A stretch of 64,000 nucleotides of DNA from Chamaecrista fasciculata (taxonomy: Eukaryota > Streptophyta > Magnoliopsida > Fabales > Fabaceae): NCBI GenBank assembly GCA_003254925.1, contig QANZ01007348.1, positions 72,146 through 136,145 on the forward strand, read 5' to 3'. This document shows positions 51,495 to 64,000 of this stretch, in pieces; the first letter of the stretch is position 1, and every line of letters starts with the position of its first letter. The notes beneath the pieces were generated by a model. That model ran no database searches, had not been told where the DNA came from, and worked only from the letters and a program-made list of their open reading frames with translations. The position numbers were made by a program, and so were the translations under genes.

Positions 51495-52341
51495 GTAGGG
51501 TTTGTATGGAAGTTTGCACAATTTATACACACTAAGGAGAGTGCATATAATAGGAAACCTTTTAGGGATCATTGGTCAAAATGAAGAGCAAATAATGTGA
51601 CAATCCATTTGAGTGGGGAAGATGATTTGATTGAGGATTTTCACACAAAAGGCAAGAAATGGACGTCACTTTGATAATGAAAGAGAAAAATCAAGATTTA
51701 ATGTTAGGCAATTGATTTGAAAATGCAATCAACATATATTGAGCATAAGAATAATTTTAGTTATTCATTTTGTCAAATCACACTCGAATTATTTTGAAAT
51801 TGCAATAAATTTTTATGAAGGTGTAGGATTTGCATGGAAGCTTTCACAATTTACACACACTAGGGAGAATGCATATCATTGGAAGGGTGACACTTTAAAA
51901 AATTAGATAGCTTAAGCTATGTGTTTTTAAGTGTTGGATTTAACTTTTTAAATATTGAAATCTGTATTTTATAAAAAAAAATACACAATCCCAAGACTAA
52001 AAAAAAATCAAATATAATGGTTGAAAATAAATTTTCAACTATCCACCTCACTATGAAAATATCCTAGTAAAAAACCTTTTTTAGGGATAATTGGTGAAAA
52101 TGAAGAGGAGATCATGTGACAATCCATTTGAGTGGGAAAGATGATTTGATTGAGGATTTTCACACAAGGCAAAAAATTGACGTCAATTTGATGATGAAAG
52201 AGAAAATCAAGATTTAATGCTAGGTCATTGATTTGAAAATGCAATCAACATATATTGAGAACAAAAATAATGTTCGTCATTCATTTTGTCAAATCACATT
52301 CTGGAATTATTTTGAAATTGCAATCAATTTTTATGAGACAA
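51495..52341 (+). repeat. Direct repeat pair of TE-like sequence
   Basis: 51495-51821 and 51825-52341 are two head-to-tail copies of a unit of about 327 bp (shared phrase TGTGACAATCCATTTGAGTG). The second copy is interrupted by about 185 bp (51888-52072). No ORF. Further right, CTATATAAAGAG near 52599 followed by leader-like sequence suggests an LTR-type promoter, so the whole stretch may be retrotransposon debris. Confidence 0.65.
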
Positions 52342-53000
52342 AATTGGCCATGGACTATAATAAATTCACATGTTCTATTATGAAAACAAATATGTCGACA
52401 TTTTGCCACAATTCATTGGCCACAAATTAATTCAAAATGTGATTGTTTTGCACAATAAATTCTTATTTATGATTGAGGAAAGGTTCATGACGAAATCATT
52501 ATCAATGTGCAAAAATATGATTATCATATAATTAAATGTGGATTTCAACAATTATGACTGTGATGATACTTGCTCCTGAAATAGTAGTTTCATGAACACT
52601 ATATAAAGAGTGCTTTTAAAATCACATTTCCACACACATCAAGCAAAGCATTCTTGCAATACTCTTTTCTCTTACTCTAACCATTTGTTAGAGATATTCC
52701 TGTGCTTACTTTCTAGTGAATTTTAAGTGACCACATTCTAGTGGGTGAGCGAGTAAAAATCCTTTCTTAAATCCCTTTTTTGATGAGTCCCAATTATATC
52801 TTATCCATTTCACTTAACTTAATAGTATCTGCATTGACTCTATTTATGATACTATCGGAGTGAAATAAGTAGATCTAAAGAAGAACATAGGAGAAAAACT
52901 TTACTCAGAATATGAAGTACAATATGGATTATGGAAGAATGCAAGTATTGTTCACTTCATTGATGATTTCCATTCCAATCCTGTGATTCAGCCACTAAAC
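52342..53000. other. Spacer downstream of NAGLU
   Basis: AT-rich, with a TATA-like motif (about 52600) and LTR-like leader up to about 52750. Otherwise the 3' flank of the glucosaminidase gene. Confidence 0.45.
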
Positions 53001-55915
53001 TTATTTCTCACAATATTTTTCATACAATGCTTTAGAGATTGCAAGAGCATCTCCTTTAGCCTTTACTGGGTACAGCTCATTACCTTCTTGCCATTTGTTT
53101 GACTGCAAAATCCATTCTTTTCGCCACTCTTGCAACTCGAACTTCTCATTCTGCTTCAAGCTTCTTGACAAGTGACTAAAATAGGTCGAAGCTCTAGGGA
53201 GATAGTAGCTTCCCAGAAGCCCACTCCAAAATTTGTTGGCTAATAAGGGACCAAGTCAGAAACAAATTAAATGGTCGGTAGAAAAATAACAAGAATGAAA
53301 GAGGAGGGTAGTTTGAGTAAACATATAAAATTGGCCTTTACAAAATACAAGGGTTAATAACTCAATCCCTGAGATTCTAGTTTACACTCTTTAATCCCTA
53401 GAAATCATGGAACTAATACATAGTCCTTTTGTCCTTAAAATTCTAGTATACACTCTCAATGACTTTCAAGGACTAAAGTGAATAATCTAGACTTTCAAGG
53501 ATTGAGATATCATCTCATGTATAGGGACAAAGTTGTATGTTTACTTCATGGTAATTATTGTAGTAGTATATAATGCATTTTACCATAATCATGGAGCTTG
53601 CTCTGAGTAGTTTGATTAGTATCAAACCACATTGTCACTTGCGTCCTAGCATTCCATTCATACTGGAGAGGAAAAGGAAAACAAAATCAGATATGTCTGG
53701 TTTGTGATGTCAAATGACGGTTTATGCTAATTAATAAACAAGAATTACTTGACTGGTTTCTAATTAAGGAAAAAAATGAAGTACCAGAGAGATCTCAACT
53801 TGTTTTCAAATTGAAATGTCTAAAATGCTCATGTAAAGTAAGAATCCATGTACTATATATAATGTTTGTTATGATCTAATTAATTAAGTAAACTACCACT
53901 TAGGTTTCTGAAATACCCATGTTACGTTAGTTAGTCCTTAGAAACCAATTACCATCATTTGACTCCAAAGACTTATAAAAACCAACCAACATGGTTCTGC
54001 CATGGATGAAATTGATAGTTAAAATTACCCACGAATCATATTGATAGATTTGAAATTTCTTGAAGTCAAATAATCATAATTATATTTCAAATATCCAAAT
54101 GATAGCTTATCTCAATTATTTTTGTAATTTTTCACTACAACTCTTAAGATATATATAGCAACAACCAATTTTATTTTTATATGGTGGTGGGGCAGATGTA
54201 AAAGCTAAATATCCAAAAGAATAAAATCAAAATTAAGCACAAAAGTTTGCATATTGGCTTGTTTCCCTCCCGTGGACTTTTCTCACAAGCACCCATGACT
54301 TTTCAAAGGTAGTCTTTGCCAATGGAATATGCAAAACATAATCTGGATAAGCTTTTTTAAACATATGTGTCACTTTGGTAGTCCAAAAAGTCACTGCATG
54401 TTCTCGCTCAGCAAACCAATGGCTAATAGAATTCAGAATCACTCTTAAAAATGTCTTATGAGAAAAAAGAATTCGACTAAACTCATAATTGAGTCCCTAC
54501 ATTGTTATGGAAAATTAGCGCTATCCCTGAAAATGATTGACAGTATGAGAGAATCCCCAAAAATAACAAAAACTTCAAATGCAAGTCCATTTTTCTAGTG
54601 GCCCAATAATGATGTAGAAGGACTAAGAAGCAATGAGTTTATTATTTTTAGGACTAATTCATACATTTTCTAATTCCTCAGATCTAGAACTAAACAGGTA
54701 AAACAGTTCAGGAACTAAATTATTAGTTTTGTACCCCAAAAAAAAAGAGAAGAAAAATGTTGTCACCTGCTTCAGCTCCCCTGGATTTACTGCCAACCTT
54801 TTGGCACTATCAAGCCATGTTCCGAGAAGGAAGTTATCATCAGAGGCAAGCAGTACATCAATATCCTTTATCAAATCCAGAAACTTATTGCTATAATTGT
54901 GCAAAGCATCGATATCCTTTTTCTGATAAGAAGTAACTGCATTGATGTATACTTGGTTTGCCAACTTTGACAATACTTGCCGTGTTAAGTCAACCAAGTC
55001 ATACCTGTCAAACAGACACAAATGAGTTATAAAAACAGTTTCAGCTTCTTTTTTTTCTTAATCTGGTCAGTCCGCCAATCTATTTGCTCTTATCATTTCA
55101 CAAGATCTTTCCTAGGTGTTTTGCTCTTGGTTATATTAAAGGAGTTATCCATAGCAGCTTTATATTTAAATTTTTAGTATCTATGAAGCAAAGACATGAT
55201 ATATGTATACATACACACACACACAAACGTACACAAGATAACACCTTTGTTTTATACAAATACCAGTTCTTAAAACTTCTTGTTTAGTAGTCTACATCTA
55301 AAGAAAAACATAATTGCCATTATTCTATATTTTAAGTACCTTACACAGTTAGTTTTCAAGGAAAATGAAATAAAAATGTTAAACTATACTATTCAAACAG
55401 TTCATTTACTAAAGCATTCCCAGCATGATCCTGTGGCTAACAAGTTCAATAGACTACCTATATGTAAGGCTTCCAGCATGATCCTTCCCAGCATCAATGA
55501 ACAGTTGTAAAGCTTTGGTTACCTCCTCTGTGGGATACCACAAATGAGGCTGTGGCATATCAGACTTTGCTTGTTGGGACAAGAATCTTCTGTTTCCAGG
55601 TGGTAAGAAGTAAATCTCCTTTTCAAGGCTTGACATCCTAGATTCAGAATTTTTTGAAGGGTCCCAGTCGGGAAGCACTACGATGTAATCATGGTTATGG
55701 TCCTGACACAAGTTAAGCAGCACTGTAAATTGGTAGTCATGTTCAGATGACGCAAATCTCAAGGAAATTTGATTTCATGTGTTCATGCAAGATGAAATTG
55801 ATCACTAATCAGCTAGAACCTACGAAGTACAAACACTAACTTGGAAACGAGCATAGACATGAGAATGTTGGCATGTCAAATTACAAAAACCAGGCATAAA
55901 TACACACACTCACAC

Positions 55916-55953
<38 letters not shown>

Positions 55954-58900
55954 GATCTACTTCCAAAGGTAAAATAAAATCAACATTATTCTACTTTCCA
56001 TGTATCTTATACTTTATTAAAAAAATTGCAACAGCAAAAGAAAAAAGGTAAACTATATTATTTAAATTATACATGTATAGCAAAAAACATTAGAAGGGAA
56101 ATTTTAATATATATTATAATAAGAAGATGGGTTTCTAGACTCTTTGTATCAGATTTCTAGGTCATTTTCCTTCATTTTGCAGCCTCTGTCTGAGTTGTCT
56201 CTGGCAAGCAAATGGGCCAGTTTTTTTCCTTCACTCTGACATGTCTGTACTCATGTCAACCCATGCTACTAGTTTATTGAGGCATTGTCTGTATCCGATA
56301 AACCTTGTTAAAACTCAACTCCCTTCCAGATGGAGAAAAACTACCCTACCCAATCTCAATTCCCTTGCTGTATGACTTTAAGACCTAAGCAATCTGTGAC
56401 TTCCAATTGGCTACTCAGCTCGGTGACTTGAATGAACGCACTGTTATCATATAATCCAAACTCCAAAATGCTTGCTAGCATTTACAAGTTAAAAGCCACA
56501 TGGAACCATAATGCCTACCACTTCAACTTGGTAAAATGGTTATTCTAATTTACCGGTTATATAATGCCCTAATGCATGTTTCAACAATCCATAACTTATT
56601 CTAGAACCCAATTCTCCTAATTGAATTTGTGATGTAGAAGTTTGGGTTTACTTCTTCATTCACAGAAAAAAAAAATCAATGTCAAGATACGTGAAACATT
56701 TCATAAAGCATAGAGTACATCTCACGAACAAAGGTTTAAAGGGCACAAAAGCAAATACACTAACTAGTATGACGGACAATACATCTACAAGGTCAGCAAG
56801 ATGCTACTGACATACAGCAATTCCATCAGTACAATTGTAAATTGTATGATAAAGAATCTCCCAAGCTGCCTCCACTTGATGATTAGCTTTACCATATCGT
56901 CTATGGGAATAGGTCTTGAGCCAATCCTGCAAGAGTCAACCCCACTCAAATAGTTTAGTGAGAAAGACATTTGAAAATGAATTTAAACACAGCTGATCCT
57001 CTTAATCTTAAAGTGCATATGCAAGTACACTAATAAAACACTTAAACTAGTCACTATTATGTAGTCTTGTTCACAAAATTCTACCTACACCTAGTACGAG
57101 GGAAATGGATAAATAAGATCATTTAGATGGCAAAATAAGAGGTGGGAGGAAAGAAATTTTTTTTAACTTTTTTATGCAGATGATTAACTCATTCATATCA
57201 AACAAGATAAAGCTAGAAAGATTTATAAAAGACGAGTTCACAATGGCCAATCATGAAGTAGACAAGATAAACTCCCTTAAAAAAATTTGAAGTTCATTCC
57301 ATAAATCATGGTCAACTTTTCAGCTGCATTGCAATACCAGGTAATCACACACCTAGATACTATTTTTTTCTATGGAGAAAAGATCTAACTGATGGAGTAT
57401 ACACTGTGATGATTAATAAGAGAGGTTTGGTGCCAATACAACCAGGTTTTAACCCTTTGCTGATACAAATATGTCATTTTCCTCTATACATTGAAAAATC
57501 TATTTCAGGTATTACAATGAACAATGAGAAGAATGTCAAACAATCAAGAAAATACAAATCTTAATGCATGTAGTTCAAGTAAAGACAATATAATAACATT
57601 GTTACCAGAACTTGAACTTTATCATCACGAAACGCCATCTCAGACATCAAATCATAAACAACAGGGTTATGTTCTATTCCTTCCATGCACATACCAACTC
57701 CTACCTACAAAAAATATCAGTAAAACGGGTAGAACAATTCAGAATGTACAAGGAACTATAAAACAAGAAACATAATTACTTAAAACTTTCCCACTACAGA
57801 TCCGAATATATTATAATCCAAAAAATGAAGAGTAGATAAACATTTGCTGCAAGATATGCCCAGGAAAAAACAATGTATATAGAACTTTAGACCTAGATTG
57901 CTTGTGCTATTTGGCTTCTAGCAAAACCAATGCTGGTATTTTAACTGAAAATAAATCTGTAGGAGATACTAGGAACACTGGCTGTACCATAGTTGAGTTT
58001 TCACTGAGACGAGCATCAACAGGCCCTGAAGAAATTGCATCCAAAATGCCATACATTTCAATATTACCACCAAAATTATGTAGCATACACCTGAAGCAGA
58101 GTAGGATTAAAGAAGCATAAAGGTTTCTGACAATGAAATGCAAAAAGCTTGAAATAAAACATTTTATTGGTAGCCACTGGCTACCAGAGAGATAATTACC
58201 AAATATAAGGAGTACCATAAAACTGAAAGGAAGTTTTCCATATTGGTTTAACATCAGCAAATAGATCAAGAACAATCATCTTCCCAAATGGAACAGAATG
58301 TAGAAGTGCCTGCAAATGTTATTAAACTAGTCAACAAAAAACTAATGAAGGAAGCATTAGCAAGTAGTTATGCAGAACAGAAGATGCAAAACAAAGGCTC
58401 AATGCATAAACAATGTTGTTTGAGTACCAATATTGGAATCTTAAGACCAGCAATACATATCATGAAATTAGAAAGCCAAATCATCAAAAGAGCATGTTGT
58501 GGAACTGCATTAGTAGCAAAAAAAGAAATATCCTACCACCTTCTCTGGAGGAATCTCTTCCCTGTAATTTCTAAAATTATCCTATTCATCTATACATCCC
58601 AACAGATCGATAGTATTCCCGGTTATTTTACAGAACTAGTAGAGGGGCTCTTCAATTTCAATTTGATTATGGTTTGATGGTTAAGGAGGTTGGATGCAGT
58701 CCTAGAAGCAGGAAAACTGAGAGATAATACAGGGTGATCAAGTTGTGTGTGAAAGCCAAGATAAACAAACACGAGGGAGACACAATGAGAAATAGAGTAT
58801 TTAACAGATGTTGCTGATATAATATAGTATATATCCTAAAGGGAAAAAGGACAAAAAGGAAGACCACAACGAGAGATTTTCAGAATTAAAAACCTGCATG

Positions 58901-61900
58901 AAGTACAAACTTATGTTGCTATGAAGGTAAAGTTCTATAAAAAGCCATTTATGACATAAAAATATATAGATCCTTTTCATTGTAAGAACAAGCTTATGCA
59001 TGAGAAATTACTAATACAAATTCACAGGATCTCCATTCAATGTTGTAAGTCTAACTATTGGCTGAAAAATCACAAATATCCAAGAAATGGCCATTTATGA
59101 ATTCCATACTTTCATTTGAGGTGGCTTCCAAAAGGCTGAGTCAGAGTAGAAGAGCCAACCCTGCAAATTCACTAGAATTTTTTAGCCAAAGATCACTTTT
59201 TGTATAGCAAATGGTACCAAAATATTAATTGAAACATGGAAAGAGGATAATGATCACATTTCAACAACTAATACATCACAAGAAGACCTTCTTTCAAACA
59301 AAACTTGGGTGATCTAAGTTGCAGGTTGTGTTTGATAAAACAGAAAATGGTAGATCTGGCACTGAATTTTGTTTTCCAACAGACCTTTAGGAGAGGACAA
59401 TAATAACAGTGCAATAAAAAGCATGATGAACAAATTCATAGCAAAGAATACGGAAAGAAAAAGTGATCATTTGACTACAAATATAAATCTGCATCAAGAA
59501 AGTTATATTTAAATCAATAAAGGTATCCATGGAACATGTAACATTAAAAATTTTTAGAAGTATTTAACATGTCAAATAAAATATATCAACTTCTGTGGAA
59601 GATATTGTCTAACGAAAACGAAACCTCCAGTCTGAGTGGAATTCAGTGATTCTTGTTATAATTGCATATGATTACAGGTGATACATTGAGGTATGAGGGA
59701 GATGATAGGAATGGGGAAGTCCTGAGTCATTTGAAGCTTACTTGCATTAGCCACACAGCATCCTTGTCACCTTCGGACATTGCTTTGTATACAGCAGCTC
59801 CAAGAGTTGAGATAAATTCTGGGTCACTGGTTGGTGGTGAGTTCTCATTAAATGTATCACTGCAGCCAATAATATTAACAACTATGTCAGCTGTCCACGG
59901 TAAGCAAGCATGGAAACTCTCCAGCTACAATAAAATAAGCATATAGTCCAATCCAATAAGTTTCGTTAATAAGTGAAAATGCCAACTAATTTATGACTAT
60001 TTCACTGTCTAAATTATTAATGGAAAACTCTAACTAGAAAAAAAAAAAAAACAGGAAAAAGTTCAGAATGACATGTGATGGATAGCCAAGTTGAAAATAA
60101 GTTCTCCAAAAAAAAAAACGCAATGTACAAATAAGAAAATTTACCAGTTGTAGATGTCTGTTATATCTCCATATTCTGAAAACAGTACCGAAAAATACGT
60201 AAAACGACAAAGATACTGGAGAGACAAAGAGGTTTAATAACATAAAAGGTTAGGACATAAGACACACCACTTATTTGTTTCTTAATAAAAGCTTCCCCAA
60301 TTTTAACAAATAGAGGATCAGAGGGATCGAGAAGGTATGTACAGCACCAGCGAGAGTCACCATCAACAGTATTCCTGAAAGATATAAGGAGTTAAAATAT
60401 TCTGATAATAAATTCATGGAGAGGAGCTTTCAAACTAACTAAATAATAATAACAATAATAATAATCGTAAAACTGACAAATCCAGAACAAGGCATATATA
60501 TTTATACTTATTTTTATATTCAAACGAAATAATGAATGTGGCATTTCAGTAGCACCACTTTCCCAGGCAATGAAAAGTCTAGAAAGAAGGAAGTGAAATA
60601 CCAGTCACCCAGTCTGGTTATTTTTGCTGAAGGATATATCTTCGTCAATGCAGCCGGAACATTACCAGAAAATGATGGCAACACTAGAAAATATAAATTC
60701 AATGTTATATTTCAGCATTGAATCTATACAAGTAGTAGAGGAAAATGAGATTGTAAGCCCATAAATAAAAGCATATTTAGAAACATGAGATAAGGATCAT
60801 TTAAAGTGAAGGAAGCATTTTAGAGAGTAAAGTGCAAGTGGGTAACTGTTGATTTTCTTGTCAATGGTTCAGACATGATAACTACCTGTGAAGGTGTGAA
60901 AATCAATCTCTTTCATTATAAAGGGTTACTCACTTGCATTTTACTCATTGCCATTTAGAGGATCTAGATCCTAGGTACATGTATTGCTATCAAACAGAAT
61001 AAAAATACGACATATATTGTAATTTAAATGCAAGTACACCTGGAGTCATGCCCAAATTCAGCATCCGAGAGATTATCTGTTTCTGTAAGACCAATTGTTG
61101 ATCTAGCCAATTTTGTGATAAAGGCCCGCCCCACCTAGAGTAAGATAGATACATCAAAAACAAAGTACATATGAAGGATAACAATCATTATTTATTCTAT
61201 AGTTCAAAGAAAGCAACAAATTGCATGATGTCCGGGAAAGATCTTTTAATATAAAATGAAAAAAATTCAACCAAGGTTCATTATATCTTTGCCATCGAGT
61301 TTACAAATTATACGATGACACAAGTTTTTAGAAAGTTTTCTCTACATTCTCTCTCTCCCATGATTGGTTATGCAAAAAAATATTGCCACTTTTATTTTTA
61401 TTAGTGAACCTAATAATTGACGTATAATGAACCTTGGTCAAATACTCAAATTAGTCCTCATAGTCTCATACTATAGGGTGAATTCTATTCTGGCCTTGAA
61501 ACTATTTTTTTTGTTTTAAAGTGGTCCTCAAACTCCACCATGAAGCTAACTTCGTTAGAGGTTTGCCGTTATGTATGAGCTGGGCATGATGTTTGTGAAG
61601 AATGGGGATGATGTTTGTGAAGAATGGCAAGTCAAAGCATTAGAGAATCAGAGGAAGTATATTCTAAATCTCTTAAAGGAAACTAGGATGACAGGTTGTA
61701 AACTAGTAGAATTGGGCTTGTTAGAAAGAGAGAAGTTGTCCTTATTATGCGACTATAAGGCTACCATTAGTATAGTTCATAATCTTTGTTAGAAGTCAAA
61801 ATTTTATTTATTAGAGTTAGTTGGTTAGTAGAATATTAAATATGGTAGGTGTTGTTGGTGTCTTTAAATATGTGTCCAAGTCCCATTGTAATGTAATCAA

Positions 61901-63891
61901 TTAAAAACCAATCTAATCTATTCAAATCTATTCTACTAAATTTAACAATCTTGTTCAGCACAAATTGACAGACACCTTATCAAAGAGAAAATTACAAGTG
62001 GTATTCTCAGCTTGTGTTATGTGGCGTCCAGGAAACAACTTGCTAATGTTTTTACCGAAGACCTCAGCAAGCAAATGTTCCACACACTAGTTTGCAAGTT
62101 GGGCATGTGGACATCTTTGCACCAACTTCAGGGGAGTGTTGACTATCTTAATTGTTAAGAATTGTTGTCAGCATTTTTAGTTGTATATTAGTTGTACTCA
62201 ACATTCATTAGGAATAGTTAGTTAATCAGAGGTTGGGAGTTGAAGCTTTAAATTCTGATAGTTCCAGCTAAATATCATGTTTAGCTAACATGCTAAAGTG
62301 GAATGGTACTGTACTTGGGCCGAAGAAAACTAGAACAACTATAACAACTTTGAACTGAAGTAACTCTTTATTCCTGAATTTTTTATCAGTCAACATTAAA
62401 AATTTTAGAATACTTCATTATATTACATGTTATACATGAATAATTCCCATTTTCTTATAAAAATAATGAGCAAGATATACTTGACTACTAAATTCACCAC
62501 ACCTTCATCTGGGCTGTCTATACAGATTGAAAAAAGGTAGATGAAATTTCAATATCATCTTTACCTACCCATGTAAATTGCCCATGCGAGCCCAAGCAAG
62601 GAATGCAGGTCCACCAAAAAAATTATTTAAATCTCCAGAACTAATGTTAAAATCCTACAGTTGGAAAATACCAGTCAAATTGCAGCCAAAAGAGAAAACA
62701 TTTATCTTCATATGTGTAACATAAAGGTACACAACACATTAACTAGATAAAAAAAATCATGAGAGAATTAGATCAAACAACTGGCCAATAGTAATTTTTA
62801 AGAAAGAAATCATTGAGCATCAGTGTGATTAACCGGTTCATGACAGGGTTAAGCTCACTAGTAGCTATTTGGATGTTGAACTCTGCAATTGGTATCTCAA
62901 GTTGTTTTGGACCAACCTTTAACACAATTTATGTCCTAAACAAAGAACTCATTTATCTCAAGAAAATCTTCGTCCATAAATGCATAAACAAGTAGATAGC
63001 GCTTCACCTTGAAAACTTTTTGCCAGATTGCCTCCTGCCCGCTAAATGCCAAGGGTAGGTTCACTCCCTGAAGTGCCATCCAATCTATCTCTTTCTCCCA
63101 TCTCTCCCAGTCCCACCAAACATAGGAGTCTGTAAAGAATTAAAAGGTGTTAAATTACTTTACCTTTCATGAAGAGGTTATATGCAGAACATGTATGCCA
63201 ATTAAAATTAAACAAATGAGCATCTAGTTGTATGAATAATTACAATGAGAAGGCGTGTCAACCAATAAGAGGAAGCAGTATTTCTTCTAGAGAAGAATGG
63301 AGTTGTGAAGCAGAACTGGAAAACCAGATAACCCCATTGATAGTATAACATATAGCAATAGTAAGAGATCTAGTAACTTTAAAAGTATTAATTATCAAAG
63401 AAAGGTAGGTGATATTTGTATATTTTTCTCAGAATGCAATCTACTCAGGTATTTAGTGGTTTAAAGTCGGCATTTCACTAGATTGTGGTTTAAACCATCG
63501 ACTCATTGGAATCTTGTGCTTTCATTCAATTATTCTTTGGATGAAAAACAGTACTTACAAGTCACCTGACCCCCAATTTAGCTAACTTCTCCAATATATT
63601 ATAAATAAGAAGTTACTTAAATAGCCAAAAGAGAAGCAAGAAACAATATTTCCCATTGAAAAGAAATGTTAATACTCACAACTTGATGTCACAACATTCT
63701 GGTAATAGTTCCATGGAACAGGGCGTTTAATCATTAGACCCTCATTTTTCACAAGTGGTAGTGACCCGGGCTTAGGGACTGAAGCTGTTTGAATGCCACC
63801 GGTCTTGTCCCAAGAAACATGAGCACCACACCAATACTTAAGATACCAGTGGAGGCCAGATGCAATTTCAACTGCAGTGGTTCCTCTAATC
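53001..63891 (-). CDS. NAGLU: Alpha-N-acetylglucosaminidase (GH89), 5' end beyond the window
   Basis: Glycosidase removing terminal alpha-linked N-acetylglucosamine, secreted or vacuolar; the Arabidopsis gene (At5g13690) is needed for seed development. Seventeen exons visible: 63680-63891, 63008-63129, 62569-62654, 61040-61134, 60602-60683, 60268-60374, 60145-60175, 59742-59859, 59110-59160, 58200-58309, 57988-58090, 57606-57704, 56816-56926, 55458-55702, 54767-55004, 53584-53662 and 53001-53239. All phases agree and give 708 aa (family about 800), so about 100 N-terminal residues with the signal peptide lie off the right edge. Landmarks: [42 protein letters not shown]. The two catalytic glutamates fall in DTFNENSPP (exon 59742-59859) and [10 protein letters not shown] (exon 57606-57704), matching human E316 and E446. 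Introns carry several mobile elements. Exon 60145-60175 is only 31 bp. Confidence 0.95.
53352..53511. mobile_element. Inverted-repeat element in the last NAGLU intron
   Basis: 53352-53405 (with ACTCAATCCCTGAGATTCTA) is mirrored by 53461-53511 (CAAGGATTGAG). A further related unit lies between them. Non-coding MITE-like sequence inside the intron 53240-53583. Confidence 0.55.
55918..55950. repeat. (TA)n microsatellite
   Basis: About 33 bases of TA repeat within a NAGLU intron. Confidence 0.9.
61271..61437. mobile_element. Small MITE in a NAGLU intron
   Basis: CCAAGGTTCATTATA at 61271 is mirrored by TATAATGAACCTTGG ending at 61437. The interior phrase CATGATTGGTTATGCAAAAA resembles the interior of the Mutator-type MITE at 17157-17377, suggesting a related family. 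Target duplication unclear. Confidence 0.65.
61571..62395 (+). mobile_element. 5'-truncated Ty1/copia retrotransposon fragment with 3' LTR
   Basis: 61571-61786 reads as the tail of a copia reverse transcriptase ([12 protein letters not shown]) running into RNase H ([12 protein letters not shown]). RNase H resumes after a nested insertion (DRHLIKEKI..., [18 protein letters not shown], to about 62136). A polypurine tract (GGGGAG) precedes a probable 259-bp 3' LTR, 62137-62395, running TGTTGA to TCAACA. The element lacks its 5' LTR, gag and integrase. It lies in a NAGLU intron, antisense to the gene. Confidence 0.82.
61787..61947. mobile_element. Nested 161-bp solo LTR
   Basis: Starts TGTTAGAAGTC, ends AATTTAACA, and is flanked by the 5-bp duplication ATCTT (61782-61786, 61948-61952). 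TG...CA ends and a 5-bp duplication define an LTR insertion. It splits the RNase H region of the older copia fragment. The short length fits a solo LTR of a TRIM or small copia family. Confidence 0.82.
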
Positions 63892-64000
63892 CTAAGATTT
63901 GAGAAATGAACACACATACGTGAAAATGTCATATAGGTATTAAAATTGGAAAGAACCTATATTTGCTTTATTTTGGTACGTCAAAATATTCTGTATACAA
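63892..64000 (-). other. NAGLU intron at the window edge
   Basis: Intron sequence upstream of the first visible NAGLU exon. The acceptor AG lies at 63892-63893 on the minus strand. The next exon is outside the window. Confidence 0.8.

Overview
This is nuclear DNA of a flowering plant, almost certainly a eudicot. The genes are rich in introns with standard GT-AG borders, the spacers are AT-rich, and the proteins belong to plant-only or plant-typical families (LBD, GARP/HHO, SnRK2, RPW8-type NLR, plant polyamine oxidase). MITE-like repeats of the kind common in rosid and legume genomes are frequent, but I cannot name a species. The sequence is a draft: there are N runs at 11697-11712 and 28712-28965 and a single N at 37464 that looks like an unmerged contig join.

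Layout: 0-4 kb is intergenic DNA with a short SINE insertion (816-932) and an 843-bp foldback element (3116-3958) made of palindromes nested in one long inverted repeat. It ends about 110 bp from the putative TATA box of an LBD36-type gene (CDS 5108-6046, +). After a 5.9-kb spacer carrying inverted-repeat elements come two minus-strand genes: a Misato/DML1 gene (9 exons, 11904-18862) and an HHO5/UIF1-like GARP repressor (5 exons, 21770-23352). A 7.4-kb spacer with no recognisable gene precedes a double-SWIB protein gene (6 exons, 30716-35613, -). A subclass III SnRK2 kinase gene (9 exons, 39366-43190, +) follows. Converging on it is an N-terminally truncated NRG1-type helper NLR (44010-45613, -). 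Then come the 3' half of a polyamine oxidase gene (46391-49368, +), a partial duplicate of alpha-N-acetylglucosaminidase sequence (50098-51143), repeat debris with a long hairpin (51151-52341), and an alpha-N-acetylglucosaminidase gene (17 exons seen, 53001-63891, -) that runs off the right edge.

Intron phases were checked for every multi-exon gene by joining the exons. Misato gives 570 aa, HHO5-like 352 aa, SWIB 332 aa and SnRK2 363 aa, each with no frame break. The visible glucosaminidase exons give 708 aa, with the N-terminus outside the window.

Gene order recalls Arabidopsis in three places. LBD36, a subclass III SnRK2 and NRG1 lie together there (At5g66870-At5g66910). Misato and HHO5 are neighbours (At4g37190/At4g37180). 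PAO1 and NAGLU are neighbours (At5g13700/At5g13690). The truncated NRG1 and truncated PAO face each other across about 0.8 kb of LTR-like, palindrome-rich DNA, so this looks like the scar that joined two ancestral blocks. The kinase (abscisic acid signalling) and the NLR remnant (immunity) are neighbours by ancestry; I see no operon-like functional grouping.

The most unusual observations are the nested-palindrome foldback beside LBD36, a recurrent class of tiny poly(A)-bearing insertions flanked by long target duplications, the truncated helper NLR, and the head-to-head truncation junction.
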